A stretch of 64,000 nucleotides of DNA from Microglena sp. YARC. Its lineage: Eukaryota; Chlorophyta; Chlorophyceae; Chlamydomonadales; Chlamydomonadaceae. The stretch is from positions 15,241,245-15,305,244 of the forward strand of contig CM039462.1 in the NCBI GenBank assembly GCA_022414725.1. Reading direction: 5' to 3'. A model generated the notes under the pieces. That model saw only the letters and a list, made by a program, of their open reading frames with translations. It searched no databases and was not told the DNA's origin. How positions within the stretch are numbered: the first letter of the stretch is position 1; each line of letters opens with the position of its first letter. Shown here in pieces: positions 25,279 to 39,005 of the stretch. Made by a program: the position numbers and the translations under genes.

Positions 25279-26278
25279 NNNNNNNNNNNNNNNNNNNNNN
25301 NNNNNNNNNNNNNNNNNNNNNNNNNNNNNNNNNNNNNNNNNNNNNNNNNNNNNNNNNNNNNNNNNNNNNNNNNNNNNNNNNNNNNNNNNNNNNNNNNNNN
25401 NNNNNNNNNNNNNNNNNNNNNNNNNNNNNNNNNNNNNNNNNNNNNNNNNNNNNNNNNNNNNNNNNNNNNNNNNNNNNNNNNNNNNNNNNNNNNNNNNNNN
25501 NNNNNNNNNNNNNNNNNNNNNNNNNNNNNNNNNNNNNNNNNNNNNNNNNNNNNNNNNNNNNNNNNNNNNNNNNNNNNNNNNNNNNNNNNNNNNNNNNNNN
25601 NNNNNNNNNNNNNNNNNNNNNNNNNNNNNNNNNNNNNNNNNNNNNNNNNNNNNNNNNNNNNNNNNNNNNNNNNNNNNNNNNNNNNNNNNNNNNNNNNNNN
25701 NNNNNNNNNNNNNNNNNNNNNNNNNNNNNNNNNNNNNNNNNNNNNNNNNNNNNNNNNNNNNNNNNNNNNNNNNNNNNNNNNNNNNNNNNNNNNNNNNNNN
25801 NNNNNNNNNNNNNNNNNNNNNNNNNNNNNNNNNNNNNNNNNNNNNNNNNNNNNNNNNNNNNNNNNNNNNNNNNNNNNNNNNNNNNNNNNNNNNNNNNNNN
25901 NNNNNNNNNNNNNNNNNNNNNNNNNNNNNNNNNNNNNNNNNNNNNNNNNNNNNNNNNNNNNNNNNNNNNNNNNNNNNNNNNNNNNNNNNNNNNNNNNNNN
26001 NNNNNNNNNNNNNNNNNNNNNNNNNNNNNNNNNNNNNNNNNNNNNNNNNNNNNNNNNNNNNNNNNNNNNNNNNNNNNNNNNNNNNNNNNNNNNNNNNNNN
26101 NNNNNNNNNNNNNNNNNNNNNNNNNNNNNNNNNNNNNNNNNNNNNNNNNNNNNNNNNNNNNNNNNNNNNNNNNNNNNNNNNNNNNNNNNNNNNNNNNNNN
26201 NNNNNNNNNNNNNNNNNNNNNNNNNNNNNNNNNNNNNNNNNNNNNNNNNNNNNNNNNNNNNNNNNNNNNNNNNNNNNN
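25279..26278. other. Assembly gap, 1000 N
   Basis: Exactly 1000 Ns, which usually marks a scaffold join of unknown length. Long open frames across it are meaningless. Confidence 0.99.
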
Positions 26279-27399
26279 GTTTGTAACGATATGAAGGCTT
26301 TGGTGAGTACCATTTAAGCATTCCGTAATAACTAGAAGGCGGTGTCACACAGTCCCGGCTTCTGAAAGTCTGGATGAGCTAGGACTACACCATTTCGAAT
26401 TCCGCATGTTACCTCTCGCTACTCATTCTCCTTCTTAGCATTCGCGTAGCGCATTCGCATCCTCCTGCGTCTGCGCTACCGAATGATACCACCTGCTCTC
26501 TGTTTCGCTGCAGTTTTGGTCAACTCTCCCCGAAACTGCAACCAAACAGAGCTCATGCTTCGCAGAGGCGATGCTGCTATCGAATGGCTGTCTTCAACAT
26601 CTGACGCGAGTCGCAGCAATCGCTGTGATCGCAGGTGATGTTCGGTATTTTGGTCGGCTGCACCCTCTGGGCAGTCGGAAGTATGAATTTCCGGACAGAA
26701 TGCGCCTCTCCCTGGACTTCCCAACAGGGGGGATGCAAAGCGCGTATCCCTGGTGCATTCTTGATGGTCGCTGCCAGGAGCGAAGGCTCCATGCAATCGA
26801 GAAACCTACTAACGAACACTTTCCCCCTCCATGCAGGTACCCAGGACACTACCTGCTTTTCGAACGCGGACCTTCCCACCGAGCGTCACATTACCCTTCT
26901 GAACGCGGACCCGCACACCGATCGTCATAAACGACTCCTGGCAACTACCACCAAATACTAAGCCTCATGCACTCGAACAGCTCAAGCGCGGACACAACTT
27001 GCCCAATCATGTACAAAATTAGCCCCCGTGCCGCACAAGAGTTGCATAAGCAAGGAGAGTCGAAACAAGAAAAGCCGAAGCAGGGTAAGCATCCATACTA
27101 GCGGCTCTGCGAATATAGAAACACCGCCTTGCTACCAATTCCAACTAACGCGACCATGCGATCAGGGCAATGCAGCGAACTCAGATCACCAAACCTGCCG
27201 CCAGGACCCACATGAGACGATTTTCCCAACCATGCAACCATGCGACCAGGTGACCATGCCAACACCCAAAATCTAGATCACCAACTTGCTGTCAATACCC
27301 AACCTGAAGAGACCATGCACCTTGCAATCATACTCATCGTACGACCCTTCACACCACAGCATGCCCCCACCAAAAAAGTCATCATCATAATAAACACCA

Positions 27400-27800
27400 A
27401 GTCTCCTCCAAAGGAGCACAAGCCTCTCTCCAAAGAGCAGCAAGTCTTCCTACAAAGAAGCAACAAGCCTCATTACAAAAACGAGCCCACAAGTCTTCCT
27501 ACAAAGAAGCAAAGCAAGCCTCATTACAAACGAGCACAAGTCTTCCTACAAAGAAGCAAAACAAGCCTCATTACAAACGAGCACCGAAGTCTTCCTACAA
27601 AGAAGCAACAAGCCTCATTACAAACGAGCACAAGTCTTCCTACAAAGAAGCAACAAGCCTCATTACAAACGAGCCACAAGTCTTCCTACAAAGAAGCAAC
27701 AAGCCTCATTACAAACGAGCACAAGATCTTCCTACAAAGGAGCAAACAAGCCTTCCTCCAAAAAGCACAAATCTTCCCCCAAAGAAGGTAACAAGCCTTC
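27400..27800 (+). repeat. About 45-bp tandem array upstream of LINE ORF1
   Basis: Eight or nine units of AAGTCTTCCTACAAAGAAGC followed by AACAAGCCTCATTACAAACG. It may act as a monomer-type 5' UTR array like those of some LINEs; that is inference. Confidence 0.85.
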
Positions 27801-27948
27801 CCACAAAGAAGCTAAAGCCCCTCTCCCAAAAGCATCCAGTAGAGTAGGCACCCTGCCCAATATGTACACCCATGTGCAACCTAGGTGTGTTTATCAGAGA
27901 TGGCCCAAAGACACTCCTGGGTAAATCCATACCTGAGCATGTGCCCTC

Positions 27949-30210
27949 ATGGTGATACCATTTCTAGTTTTTTTCGTGGTGGCTCACTCCCTATGCCTCA
28001 GACGCATGGGCCCAGGGGCTCATACTATGGAACATTATAATAGCGGGATGGGGCATATCACCACATGCAGTCTACCTGACCCTGCCAGACTGCCCCCCCC
28101 TACCCTAACAGAGCTACTAGACGTAGACAGGGAAGAGGCAGCAAGGCTTTTATCTATAAGGCACGGAGATGCTCATGTAAGAAGACGTGGTCCCCTGCCC
28201 CCCTGCCTCATCATCGAACCTCCATGCTATTATATTACCTCCCGGTAACCACCTGCTGTGCATACCTCATGACTCCCCAGGTCATCACCAGCCTCATACA
28301 CCTCACCATCCTCACTAGCCTAATTACACCTCAACCCGCTTGCCTGCCCCTCACCCCACCTGTAGAGGAAGGGCAGACCTCGCCCCACTCCATACCCCCC
28401 TACCCCCCCCCACCCTCATACTGGGAACCTCAAGTATTCGACCTCTGCCAGGCCCACTCACATGAATAGCCAACTTGGGGTCCCCAGGCCACCAACAGCC
28501 TCCCCCACCCAGCCATCCCCACCAGCCTAAACACATCCAGATCCAACTGCCCACCCCCCACCCCACGTGTAGAGGAGGAGACCAAACCCCGCTCCCCCTC
28601 CCTCTTCTCCCGCTCTCCCAACCCCACCTCCATACTGGGAACCCCAAGGCAATATAATTTCTGCCAGTCCCACGCCATAAATACCTACCTAGGAGGTCCG
28701 TACATAGAACCCTAGCTATCCTCGCATACGCTGATCACCTCCACACCAGCCGCCGTAGAATTAGGGACGAGCACTACACAACTGGACACGGCCAGGGCAA
28801 CTTCTCAGTCCCCCTGCTTAGCTCCTTCCTGCATCTACACCACCCCATTGTGGGCATCCTCACCCCGTTGTATAACCCCCCTTACACCCCTGCTCAGCTT
28901 CCCTTCCTAACCATGGACACCGAGAGACATACCCCAAGGGCATCATGCCGGGCAGCACAAAGGAACAGATATTAGAGCGCCTCCACCCCACCAGGCATGC
29001 GCCATACTCAACTTCAGCACGGTATTTGGCCATGCAGCCACAATCAAACACTTCCAGGGTGAGTGGTACTTGATAGACTCTCTCAAACACCAACCCATTC
29101 TCCTGAACACCCCTCGTAAATGGGCGAGCATCCAGGGCCACACCTATACACTACAACCAGGACAACCCAATGAAGCATGGCTAGATCACAACCCCATCAA
29201 CCCTATGGAGGAGGACCTCCCGAGGACCCATGGAGGAGGACCAAGCCACCACCCCCACCCCCGCCGTACAAACAACCCAGACCACCCACCGCACCAATCT
29301 CCCATATTGGGAACCCCAAATCGACTCCAACTGCCAAATACACTCCATCAACATTTACCTGGGGTACAAAGCTCTTGATCTTGACGAAATCCTAGACTTT
29401 TCTGTAAAATTAGACACTCATGTGCGCAACTATACGTGCCAACAATGGACCCTAGAAGGGCACTATGACAGTCTCACTGCGTAACTATTCTAGCAATCTT
29501 ATTAATTTCTACCTTTCTTCCAACAAATCTCACCTTGGCCTCCTTACTAAGCACACACAAACCCAAGATACATTCCCCACCATATTTGCCCCCCACACAG
29601 AAATCGCAGGGACTTCACTGACCTACTCTGAAGGTATCATGCTGGGCAGCTCACAGATGCAGATCCTACAACGCATCCCTACCAACTGCTCTTGCTTCCT
29701 CCTACATTATCACTCTGATATGGACATGCTAAGGCCATTAAGCAACTGGACGGTGAGTGGTGGGATATGAACTCTGAAGGCCCCTATCCCCTGAAGCCTC
29801 CTGACTGGCAACATCTTCAAGGCACATTTACACCCTTACAGACACATCTGGACTACCCTGCCCTCAACTTTTCCAGCCTGAAATTTACTATGAACCAAAC
29901 AACCCAACTCAAACTATCATTATAGACCTACCTACCACTCTTACCACAATGCTACCGACTCCTCAGACCAGATAGTTCTTACAAGACCAGATGGATCTTA
30001 CAGACTCCTCACAACTTCAACAACTTCTCTCAGACCTTCCACACCCTACAGATCCACATTCACCCTGCAGATCCTACAGAGCCCCCAGCTCCTACAGAAA
30101 CTGTAGACCTTGTCTCTGATGATGAGGAGCCTCCCAAATCTAAGAAACCTAAAAGAACCTCTACCCGTTGCCAACCCTACTTCCCTCCACTCAAACTCTA
30201 CACATAAATC
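27949..30210 (+). pseudogene. LINE ORF1 remnant, Pro-rich with internal repeats
   Basis: Several short frames with the same composition follow each other and shift frame repeatedly: LTELLDVDREEAARLLSI near 28110, then three segments with YWEPQ followed by a CQxHS motif at about 28418, 28637 and 29304. The later part carries NPMEEDLPR and LGYKALDLDEILDFSVK. No RNA-binding domain is recognised. Position before the APE domain makes ORF1 the likely identity. At least five breaks. Confidence 0.5.
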
Positions 30211-30439
30211 ACCGACCACCAAAAACACACCCAGGGATACAACTCAAACCTCCCAAGACTAACCTTCCTATCCCTACTTAGACCTGCCATACCGACAGCA
30301 ACAAGATGCGCCAGAGCAGGATCTTTGGAGCAGAACCTCCTACCAAGAAACCTACTCCCCCAGACTCACCACAAAAACCCTTCCAACGAAAAGAATTAAA
30401 ATAACCCACACTACCTCATATCCTGTTCAACAGCAGCAA

Positions 30440-33400
30440 ACTGCACTCTATCTCACTAACATTATCACTTCCAACTGCAGAGGCATCTTCTCATCCTGGG
30501 AAACACTCTACGACCATATTCGAACTAATGAGCCAGACATTGCTATTCTCACCGAAACAAAACTCACCTCTAACAACACAGGTATATATTAATTATATGA
30601 TCAAACAAGACCTATCTGACTACCACTTTCATCACAGCAGCAAAACCATTAAGCAAGCTACCAATGCAGACAACATTGTAACCCGCTCAGCTGGAGTTAT
30701 CACACTTATAAAAAAAGACTCTTACTACACATCCAATTAAACATGAAGTCCCACTGACATAGCTGGTCATCTCACTCATCAAACTATTAACAACACTACC
30801 CAACATTTTAGGCGTCTACATGCCCTGCAATGACCCTGCCAAAAGAGCCCGAATTTATGAACACATTCACTACATTATATCCCAAAACCCCTCTCATCAC
30901 TATATTGCAGGGGGAGACTGGAATGCAGCCTACTACCTTACTGATAGAAGCAACACAATCAAGCACCTGGAGGACCAGCCCCACTATCAACACCTTAATA
31001 AATATCAATTCACATTCAACCGTCACCATCGTCCCCACACTTACTCAGACAACACTTCCTACAGTAGCAGGATAGATGACATCATTCTCATCAACCCCCC
31101 AACTGCAACCAACGGTGACAGAAACTGCACACCAAATGGGAGATACACTGGACCACTTGACCCTGGAACAACACATTACCTCCTCTCTCTTTCCCCCTCC
31201 TAACCTTGACATACCACCTCACAATCCAACACCTCAACTGCAGCTTCCTCTCAAGCAACAAGACATGGCCAAAGCTAAAGAAGCCATCTCTAATCAATTT
31301 CTCCATCAATTCCAGCACAGCCACATTAACATAGATAAAGCCTGGACTATAACACAAACTTTACTGGGAGAAGATAAAACATCTGCACACATTCAATCTA
31401 TTAGACAAGAACTCAAAGCCACCATACCAGAAGACCTTAACAGCATGACAAATCATCTCATGGTCACTCTTCACCAAGCTCTCTCCATCATGACTGACAC
31501 CTGCCCTACCAAGCCTAGTACACCAGGCACCTTCCTGCCAAGACAAACTGCCAAAACCTACAGAAGACTTAACTACCATATTAAACACATTAAAGCACTC
31601 CGAACAGCTTCCAACCACCTTGACCAACAACAATACATGGAACTTAGAAGCACACCTCACACGGCAGGCACATACTCACCTACCACTAAAATTAAAATAC
31701 AACAGCACTTTCAAAATTTACTCCTCTCTGACTATTGTCTCTCCTTAACTGCTGATATTAAATAAAGTATTACAGAATTACGTCACATGGAGGTTGCACT
31801 CAAAGAGGAGAGAGCAACCGCCTCCATTAAGAAATTACGACGCCGCCTCAGTACACAAGCACGACAAACTCACAGGTATATTTTTCTCTCCTGAAAATCA
31901 CACACACACCCACTGCTCTACTGGACGCATCACACACACACACTCAGCACTAGCACCCAGGGTCTCCTGGAAGTTATGACTAAACATATGGGAAAAACTC
32001 ATGTCACCTCCCACTCCACCCATCTCAGATGACTATACACGACACGCCACCCCCCCTCCATGGGAAATACACACAGACAAATACCACTTGGAAACTCCAG
32101 CCAACTCCATACAAAACACTGCCTCTCCCTACACCTTTCTCTCCTCCTCAACCACCTATGCTGACTTGTATTAGGAAACTCTCTACCAACAAAGCCACTG
32201 GCCCAGACGGCATACCTAATGAATTACTTATGTGCCTCCCCACAGGAAATGCACCTCATCATACACAAACTCATGCAGCTAGTATGGATCCTGGAGAGAA
32301 ACACCAGACTGCTGGAAAACCTCACACACAGTCATGCTCTACAAAAAAATCAGATCCTTGCTTACCTCAAAACTACAGGCCAATAGGCCTTAACAATGCT
32401 GTAGCCAAACTCTGGACCTCCCTTGTTACTAACACTATTACTACCTACTCTGAAACCAACCACATTCTTAGCGCCTGCCAAGAAGGTTTCAGAAAAGACA
32501 AAGTACCTATAGACAACTCTTGAACCTACTCCACAACATTGAGGACGCTGCCCTCTTCCACCAGGACCTCTATGCTGCCTACTTCGACTTTAGCTCTGCT
32601 TTTAACATGATTGATCACCAAAAACTTCTCTGCATCATGCACAGCTTGGGTTACACCCACGACACTATAGACACAATTAAAGGAATCTACACAAACTCTA
32701 CTACACATATTCTCCTTAACAATACACCTGGCTCCCCATCCCCATCACTAGGGCACCATCCAGGGGGATACTCTCTCCCCCCTACTCTTCATTATCTTTC
32801 TAGAACCCCTACACAGATGGCTCCGTTCTGGGGGACGAGGATACAGAGCAGCATCCCTACCCCTCCAAAACAGCAGATGAACACCACACCAGCAGCTTGG
32901 GGTATGCTGACGACACTGCTGTCCTAACCGGCAGCTCAGAGGACCTTCGCATCCAATGTGGTAAAGTTCAAACTTTTAGCATCTGGTCGGGCATTCCTCT
33001 TAACGCCACCAAATGTGTGGTCAGTGGCATACTCCACAAATCACACCCCTCTCAACCTACTCACAACAACACTCTCAAACAAAGGCTAGATAAAAATTCC
33101 ACTAGGAAACTCCTATGCTACCTACCAGCCGCCTGACCAAGCCTACAAATACTTGGGGGTTCACATCTCACTTACCTTAAATTGGAAAACTCAACTCCAC
33201 TCTACTATTGAAACCATTCACAATAAAGGACTGAGTATCCTCACCAAAGCTAAAAACAGGGCAACCCCCACCCAATGCTTACGAATAATTTCACAATGTG
33301 TCAGAGCAGCTATTAAATACCCCATGATAGTAGCTCCCTTCTCACTAACCGACATTCACGTCATTGACAGAGCAGTATTAAAAACAGTTAAACTCTGTTG

Positions 33401-36400
33401 CTCCCTTCCCAGATCTTTTCCGACAAGAGCACTCCACCTCCCTAAAACAGAGGCAGGACTAGGGGTGCCCTCCCTACTCACTGAATACACCCAGATTACT
33501 GCAACAGCCCTCACCCAGTCCATGAACGACCAAGGTCACCTGGGAATCCTCACTAGAGCTCTCCTTAATAAATCAACTTCCACCATGACCACTCTAGATC
33601 CTCTCTCTCTATCCCGCAAGCAACTTAAGTATATGTCCCTAGCCCGCCAGCTGGAAATTATTAAAAAATCTGACATAACAATTTCTTGGAATGACACAGA
33701 ACTTCTTGACAAACTTAACATACACTCTCTTCCTCTCCCTCCACAGGCAATCCCTGTATCACTCATGACTCCATTCCATGACCTTGCCATCTATTCATAC
33801 CATGACCTGGTCACCCCCATGGGAACTCACCTTGTCAGCACTACAGATCTCTCTCTTATCACCTTACACAAAGTTTACTAAACACCACAAACGGTCCCTG
33901 AACCGCCTCACCGCTCACCTCTCCTCCCTCCAAACTGTCGCCTCCCCAATACACTCTGACCCACTTCCCCTCTCACACCGACAACTTGCGCCCGGTTACG
34001 CAATTGCGCAGAACACAACCGATAACGTTAAATCTCCTGCTTCTATTGAACCCTCCACCCCACCCACCCAGCGTTACCAACCTCACGCCACTGTTACTGA
34101 CGCAGACTACGAGGCGGATTCCATTGGGGACCTGGAAGGAAACCAATGGTGGGCGTGGCCCACGCAGACCGAAGGCAGTCACGCGCACCAAGCATGGGGC
34201 TGCCCCAGCAGTGATGCCACCTGGGCAGCACGCCACTACTTGTGCAAATCCTGGATCCGTCACTCCTCCACCTCTAAATTTTACCGTGCATATAGAATAA
34301 CTCCCACCTCACACCCTGACAGGATCCGCGAGGCCATGACATCCCCGACAGCAGCGCACCTGCACCACCGGCGCGCCTGCTCCACCTTACCTACGGATCC
34401 CAATACAAAGCCCTGCACATCACGAGCTGGCGGGGCAAGCGCTCCTACAACGACGACAAACTAGTCACTTCCACTGTTGTCCACGTTCAATGGCCCCAAC
34501 CATCATGCACAACGAACATATCAACTCCTACACACACATGGGATACAGCATCCACCACAGCACATCTCTTACCTCCACTACCTCCACCATTCATTGGAAA
34601 CCCCAATCTCACAATGCGTCTCACCTTGTTGAACTTTTGGGACAACCAGCATACGACCAATTAACCCACACTTTTAAAACTACTCCCCCATTAACCACAC
34701 ACCTCAACCCTAGGAAGGACACCCACCTTACTAACCTTCAACAACAAGGCCAATGGGCCACCTCCCCAGGATTAAATGCTGACAACCACAACCTTGTTCA
34801 CAAACTTCTGAAAATTGACACACACGACAGGCACCCAGACTGGGACATTCAACCACCCTCAGCCTACATTATACAAACAGGCATCCTCACCACTCTGGAT
34901 GGCCAATCCACACACACACACACCAACGTTTCATATCTTTATAACCCCACTGGTCACTGTCTTGGGCACATTCCCAACGACAGACTGACCTCTCTCAAAC
35001 AAAACTATGACCACTTCAAAAATCACCACCCTACCAAATGGAACCAACTGACCCAAGGAGGAACATACCACACTGACTTAGCTGCCCTCTTCACCAGATA
35101 CAGAGCTGCTCCTGCTGCTACCAACACTCTTTCTCCTTTTCTCTACCAAGCAGCAGCTGCTCTGGGCATTACTCACCATCGTACTTCTAACCCCCTTAGC
35201 TACGACCAAAGCCTCACCAGCTTCTCTTCTACCAGCCCTGCTGATCAGCTCTTTGGCTCCAACCAAGACCCCTTTCTTACCATCTGGACTGGGGGCTCAC
35301 TGGTGGACATTCCTAACTCCACGACACAAGCACACCAAGCTCTAAGGTGGGCCCTAGCCAGTGCTGACCATGCTGAAAATACTCTCAGCCCTACCTGCAC
35401 CCTGATGCTCCTCCCTGACGACCTTGCTGCCCCTTACAAAACCCTCCTCCACCACTCCTGGATTCACTATATTGACTCCAGACCGCAGTCTGAATTTTAT
35501 ACTACCTCTGAAATTTGGCTTGGCAGCAAATCTCACACTCCACCCTCCACCTACAAACTACACCTCATCCTTATATGCAACCCCCACAGCCAAGATACCT
35601 ATTTTCCTAAACTCCCAGATTTTATTGACCAATGGACATACTACATGCAAAGCCTCTCCTCATCCTGGGAGCCCTCTACTATCACTCCACCTCCCACTCT
35701 TACCTTCTCTGACATTGTCATTACTTACCCCCGGAAACTCAAATCTCTTGCCAAAAATCCTTGGCAAACTCCACTCCACCAACACCCTCCTCCCTCTCTT
35801 CTTAACACTACTCACCCTTGTCTTCACCTAGCTACCCCCTTCTCAGGCCTCCAGGTCTACACAGATGGTAGCCTAATAAAAGGTAAACCAGGGCACCCTA
35901 GTAAAATAGGTGCTGCAGTATATGTCCCGGCTGCAGGACAAAGCTACACCATCAACCCTGGGGAATAGGGGCCACCAAAACTAACAACGGGGCAGAACTG
36001 GTAGCCATCCACCAAGCCCTTCTCAACATTGACTACGACAAATCCCTTACACTCCATACAGACAGCCTCTGCTCTCTTCAACTTATTAAACAAATGATTC
36101 ATGACCCTACCACAACAACCCGTTCCATTCATACTGAACTTCTGCAATCAATTCAAAAACACCTCATTCAACGCATCCTGCATGGCTCACACACCACTCT
36201 TTGTAAAGTCCGTTCCCACACAGGTATCCTTGGAAATGACAGGGCAGACATTCTGGCACGCAAGGCAGCTGAGCACCCTGCCTCCACCAATTTTACTGAC
36301 AACACTGGGGAAATCCCCCGCCACAATGTCTACTGGCCCACAGTTCAACCTCCTCGCAGACCCATGGGAGATATTCCCCCACGCATCCTAGCACCTGACC

Positions 36401-37308
36401 TTACACAAGGTATCACCTCTAACCTGCCCACTAGCTGCCACCTTGGCCAACACCCTCTTAAAGGGATTTATGCAACCACCTGGGCTGATAACACTCCCCA
36501 CCAACTTCCTCATGCAAGTAACAAATTTTGGACCTCAACCCTTATCCAACATAAAACTAAATTCCACATCCTTAAAGCCCGCTGGGGTAGACTGTGGAAC
36601 CGTAAACTTGCATTCCGCTGGAAACTCCCTTATATTACAAGCACTCACCCACCCACGAACTCCCTATGCCCCATTTGCCACACCTGTGAGGACGGAGCGG
36701 GCCACATCCTGGCGGGCTGCACACACCGGACTTTCAAGGGGCTCTATATCAAGAGACATGACGCCGCAGTGCGACTCATCCACAAGGCCATTTGCACCGG
36801 AGCCCTGGGATCCCGCAGAATGATCATGGACGCTGGCAAGGAAGAGGACCTCCCCAGGGGGGTCCTGGGCAAACGTCTCCCTGACTGGTTACGCCCCTCC
36901 ACTATTACTGTAGCGGACTGGAAGAGAATGAGACCTGATCTTGCCGTCCTACCTGACATAGACTCTCCTACCTGTATGTCTGATAAAGAACTCTGGGTTC
37001 TTGAGCTTGGATACTGCTCTGATACCAACCATGCTACTAAGTTTATCACTAAACACGCCCAGCATGTTGAATTAGTAAATGGCCTTAGATTGGCTGGATA
37101 CCTCGTTCACTATGAAGTTATCACCGTTGGAACAACTGGTACTATTCCAACCTCTTTTTTGACTTCTATGACCACTCTTGGACTTCAGAGATCATGTGCC
37201 CTCAAACTGGCGGACACAGTCCACTCCCACACCATCACTAGCTTTCAGAGTATTTTACAGTGCAGACGTTTTATGGAAGCACACCCCGGGTCGATACCCG
37301 GGGACTAG
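30440..37308 (+). pseudogene. LINE ORF2 polyprotein remnant: APE, RT, RNase H, CCHC and putative RLE
   Basis: In order: APE blocks ITSNCRGIF at about 30460, PDIAILTETKLT at 30535, IAGGDWNAAY at 30904 and RIDDIILINP at 31069, with DHLTL near 31150. RT blocks are NKATGPDGIPNELL at 32190, LYAAYFDFSSAFNMIDHQK at 32569, a GDTLSPLLF block near 32770 and GYADDTAVL at 32900 (catalytic YADD). RNase H: VYTDGS at 35851, NNGAELVAI at 35985, HTDS at 36056 and RADILARKAA at 36241. A CX2CX8HX4C finger is at 36667-36720, followed by RPDLAVLPD at 36931, VLELGYCSD at 36997, KHAQHVELV at 37052 and VGTTGTI at 37129. Frames shift near 31080, 32250, 32520, 32750, 33140, 33880, 34470 and 35965, and stops occur, so it is inactive. 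The stop is at about 37306. Confidence 0.8.
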
Positions 37309-37577
37309 CACACAGACCGTCCCCCCTCTCAGGTTTTGTCTTGCCAGCTGCATTGTGTCGGTGCTTCCCAACCGGGGTGAAAAACCCCCGTATTAAGCTG
37401 CACTGGCATGATGTGGCTACGGTGCCTGCCGGTCAGGCATCGGTGGTAATTCTTTTTACTGAGATGGCCCTACGGTGACTATAGCTAGCTCCGGCTTACG
37501 CTATGGTGTCCTTAACTTCACGTCCTGTGAGTAACGGTTCTACACGGATGTAACAATTTCAATTTCAATTTCAATTA
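37309..37577 (+). other. LINE 3' UTR and (CAATTT) tail
   Basis: It contains a small dyad GGGGTGAAAAACCCCC at 37375 and ends in TTTCAATTTCAATTTCAATT rather than poly-A. The copy at 16437 ends the same way. The following 37578-38520 shows no gene; it has scattered GCGTCTCATGA motifs like those at 9255. Confidence 0.75.
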
Positions 37578-38524
37578 AGCATTCGTTGTACTTCGAATAG
37601 CAATTATCCATATTATATACCCAGGTCACATTCTCACACGAGCACATCTAAGCATCGCAATTCGCAAAATCGAAACTTTGAACCTTGACACTTAGGCAAC
37701 TTGGCTCATTCACTAGAAAACCCGGTCTTGGGTCAACAATAGGATTGTTCTACGTGTGACGCTCACATAAGTTTGAGGGTCCATTGCGTCGCAGAGACAG
37801 ATTTAAAACCGGTTGCGTCTCATGATTTCATGATGCAAATTATTGAGTCCCCTAGGACAACCCTGGTCAACAGTGGCCTGCCTATCACAATGTAATATAA
37901 TTCCGTTGATGCATTTCATTCGTTCGTTACCTACAACTTTCCATCAACTTATGACTAGAACGTAACAACACCTGCGAATTCTATCTGATCGAGTGGTATT
38001 TCGGTTACATATTGTACTTCCATCTTTCTGACTCAACAATAATAGCAATTCGTCAGCAGATGATTTGCAATCGACTGTTGTAGGTCGTACTTAGTACCTC
38101 GAATTCTTCAGGCCAGATTTAAGACAATTCTCCCGGAGTGCTTACATTTCTCGGAATATCAAGCCGAATTGGAGATATTAGACCTGGCTAGTGGCTACCT
38201 GAAAGGTACCGTACAGGGTTGTCCAGGGGGTCTCAGGCTTTACAACTGGTTGCGTCTCATGCAGCAGAGATTGGGGTCCTCCTGAAATATCCTGGTACCT
38301 TGGCATACATTAGAATCCAGGTCCAAACTAAAGCACGACCTATGATCTGTTTCGAAAAATCGAATCATCCACTGAATCGCTGTACAACCTGTACACGTAT
38401 GAGTAATTGTATATGCCTGGTACCGGTAAATACGTCTGATATCATCCTTGCCACTACTCTTGAGCAATAAAATGCAAAATAGGTTTTCACCGTCCACCAG
38501 TTTCCAAGCAGCATAGGTGTGGTC

Positions 38525-38718
38525 CAGTGTACTACATTTTGTCAAATTGGTCAGCGCTAAAAGCGCACAAACGTCAAATTGGTCAGCGCTTTGTAGTGCA
38601 AAAATCGCAAAAACTGCGCGCTGCGCCCACAGGGGGTTGAAAAACTGCGCGAAACGCGTAGTGGGGCTCAACAAATGTGCGCGAAATTGCGCTGCCACGC
38701 GCGCTTTGTAGTACCCTG
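38525..38718. mobile_element. hAT-like MITE, 194 bp, same TIR family as 8893-9029
   Basis: Starts CAGTGTACTACATTTTG and ends CTTTGTAGTACCCTG. The interior has GGTCAGCGCT repeated twice and many GCGCGAAA/TTTGCGC dyads. The 8-bp flanks do not match, so the duplication has decayed or was never there. Confidence 0.55.
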
Positions 38719-38776
38719 ATGGTCATATTTGTATTCCAAGTCTTCTATCATTTTATATAATATTCATTTACAGCTT

Positions 38777-38864
38777 GTTTCCAACCAGTTAAGGGTCCGG
38801 TTAGGGATTGTGTTTTGGAGGGTTCAGACTCGACCTCTAACCGGACCCTTAACTGGTTGGAAAC
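38777..38864. mobile_element. Foldback element, 88 bp
   Basis: GTTTCCAACCAGTTAAGGGT and its inverted copy ending AACTGGTTGGAAAC form 27-bp arms around a short loop. One arm plus its outer flank ACAGCTT recurs, inverted, at 44478-44512 beside the Harbinger element. Confidence 0.75.
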
Positions 38865-39005
38865 ATTCCACCAGTTACGCAGCCTTTTGCATCTGACCAG
38901 GTCAGTTCAAAATGGGTCAACCTGGTATCAGCATGAATAGCGGTGCTCTCGCTTGTTTTATGTCTTGGTGACTCCTTGTGTACTCCCTTAGAACTATCGG
39001 TCCTG

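Larger units (their letters stand above)
26300..37577 (+). mobile_element. Long degenerate LINE retrotransposon, possibly with two endonucleases
   Basis: The order is a 5' region, a 45-bp repeat array, a Pro-rich ORF1, a broken ORF2 and a 3' UTR ending GTAACAATTTCAATTTCAAT. The 5' boundary is uncertain because the gap is at 26278; 26280-27340 holds no other recognised feature and could be the 5' UTR. The same 3' end at 16437-16955 confirms a dispersed family. ORF2 domain order (APE, RT, RNase H, CCHC, RPD...LEL) resembles the Dualen/RandI group known from Chlamydomonas, which carries both APE and restriction-like nucleases. Confidence 0.8.

Noticed and set aside
25165..26348. Frames of about 370 codons
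   Set aside because: They are made of Ns in the assembly gap.
28224..28678. CRISPR-like regularity in CAxCC-rich repeats
   Set aside because: Eukaryotic retroelement ORF1 with compositional bias; no constant repeat and variable spacer pattern.
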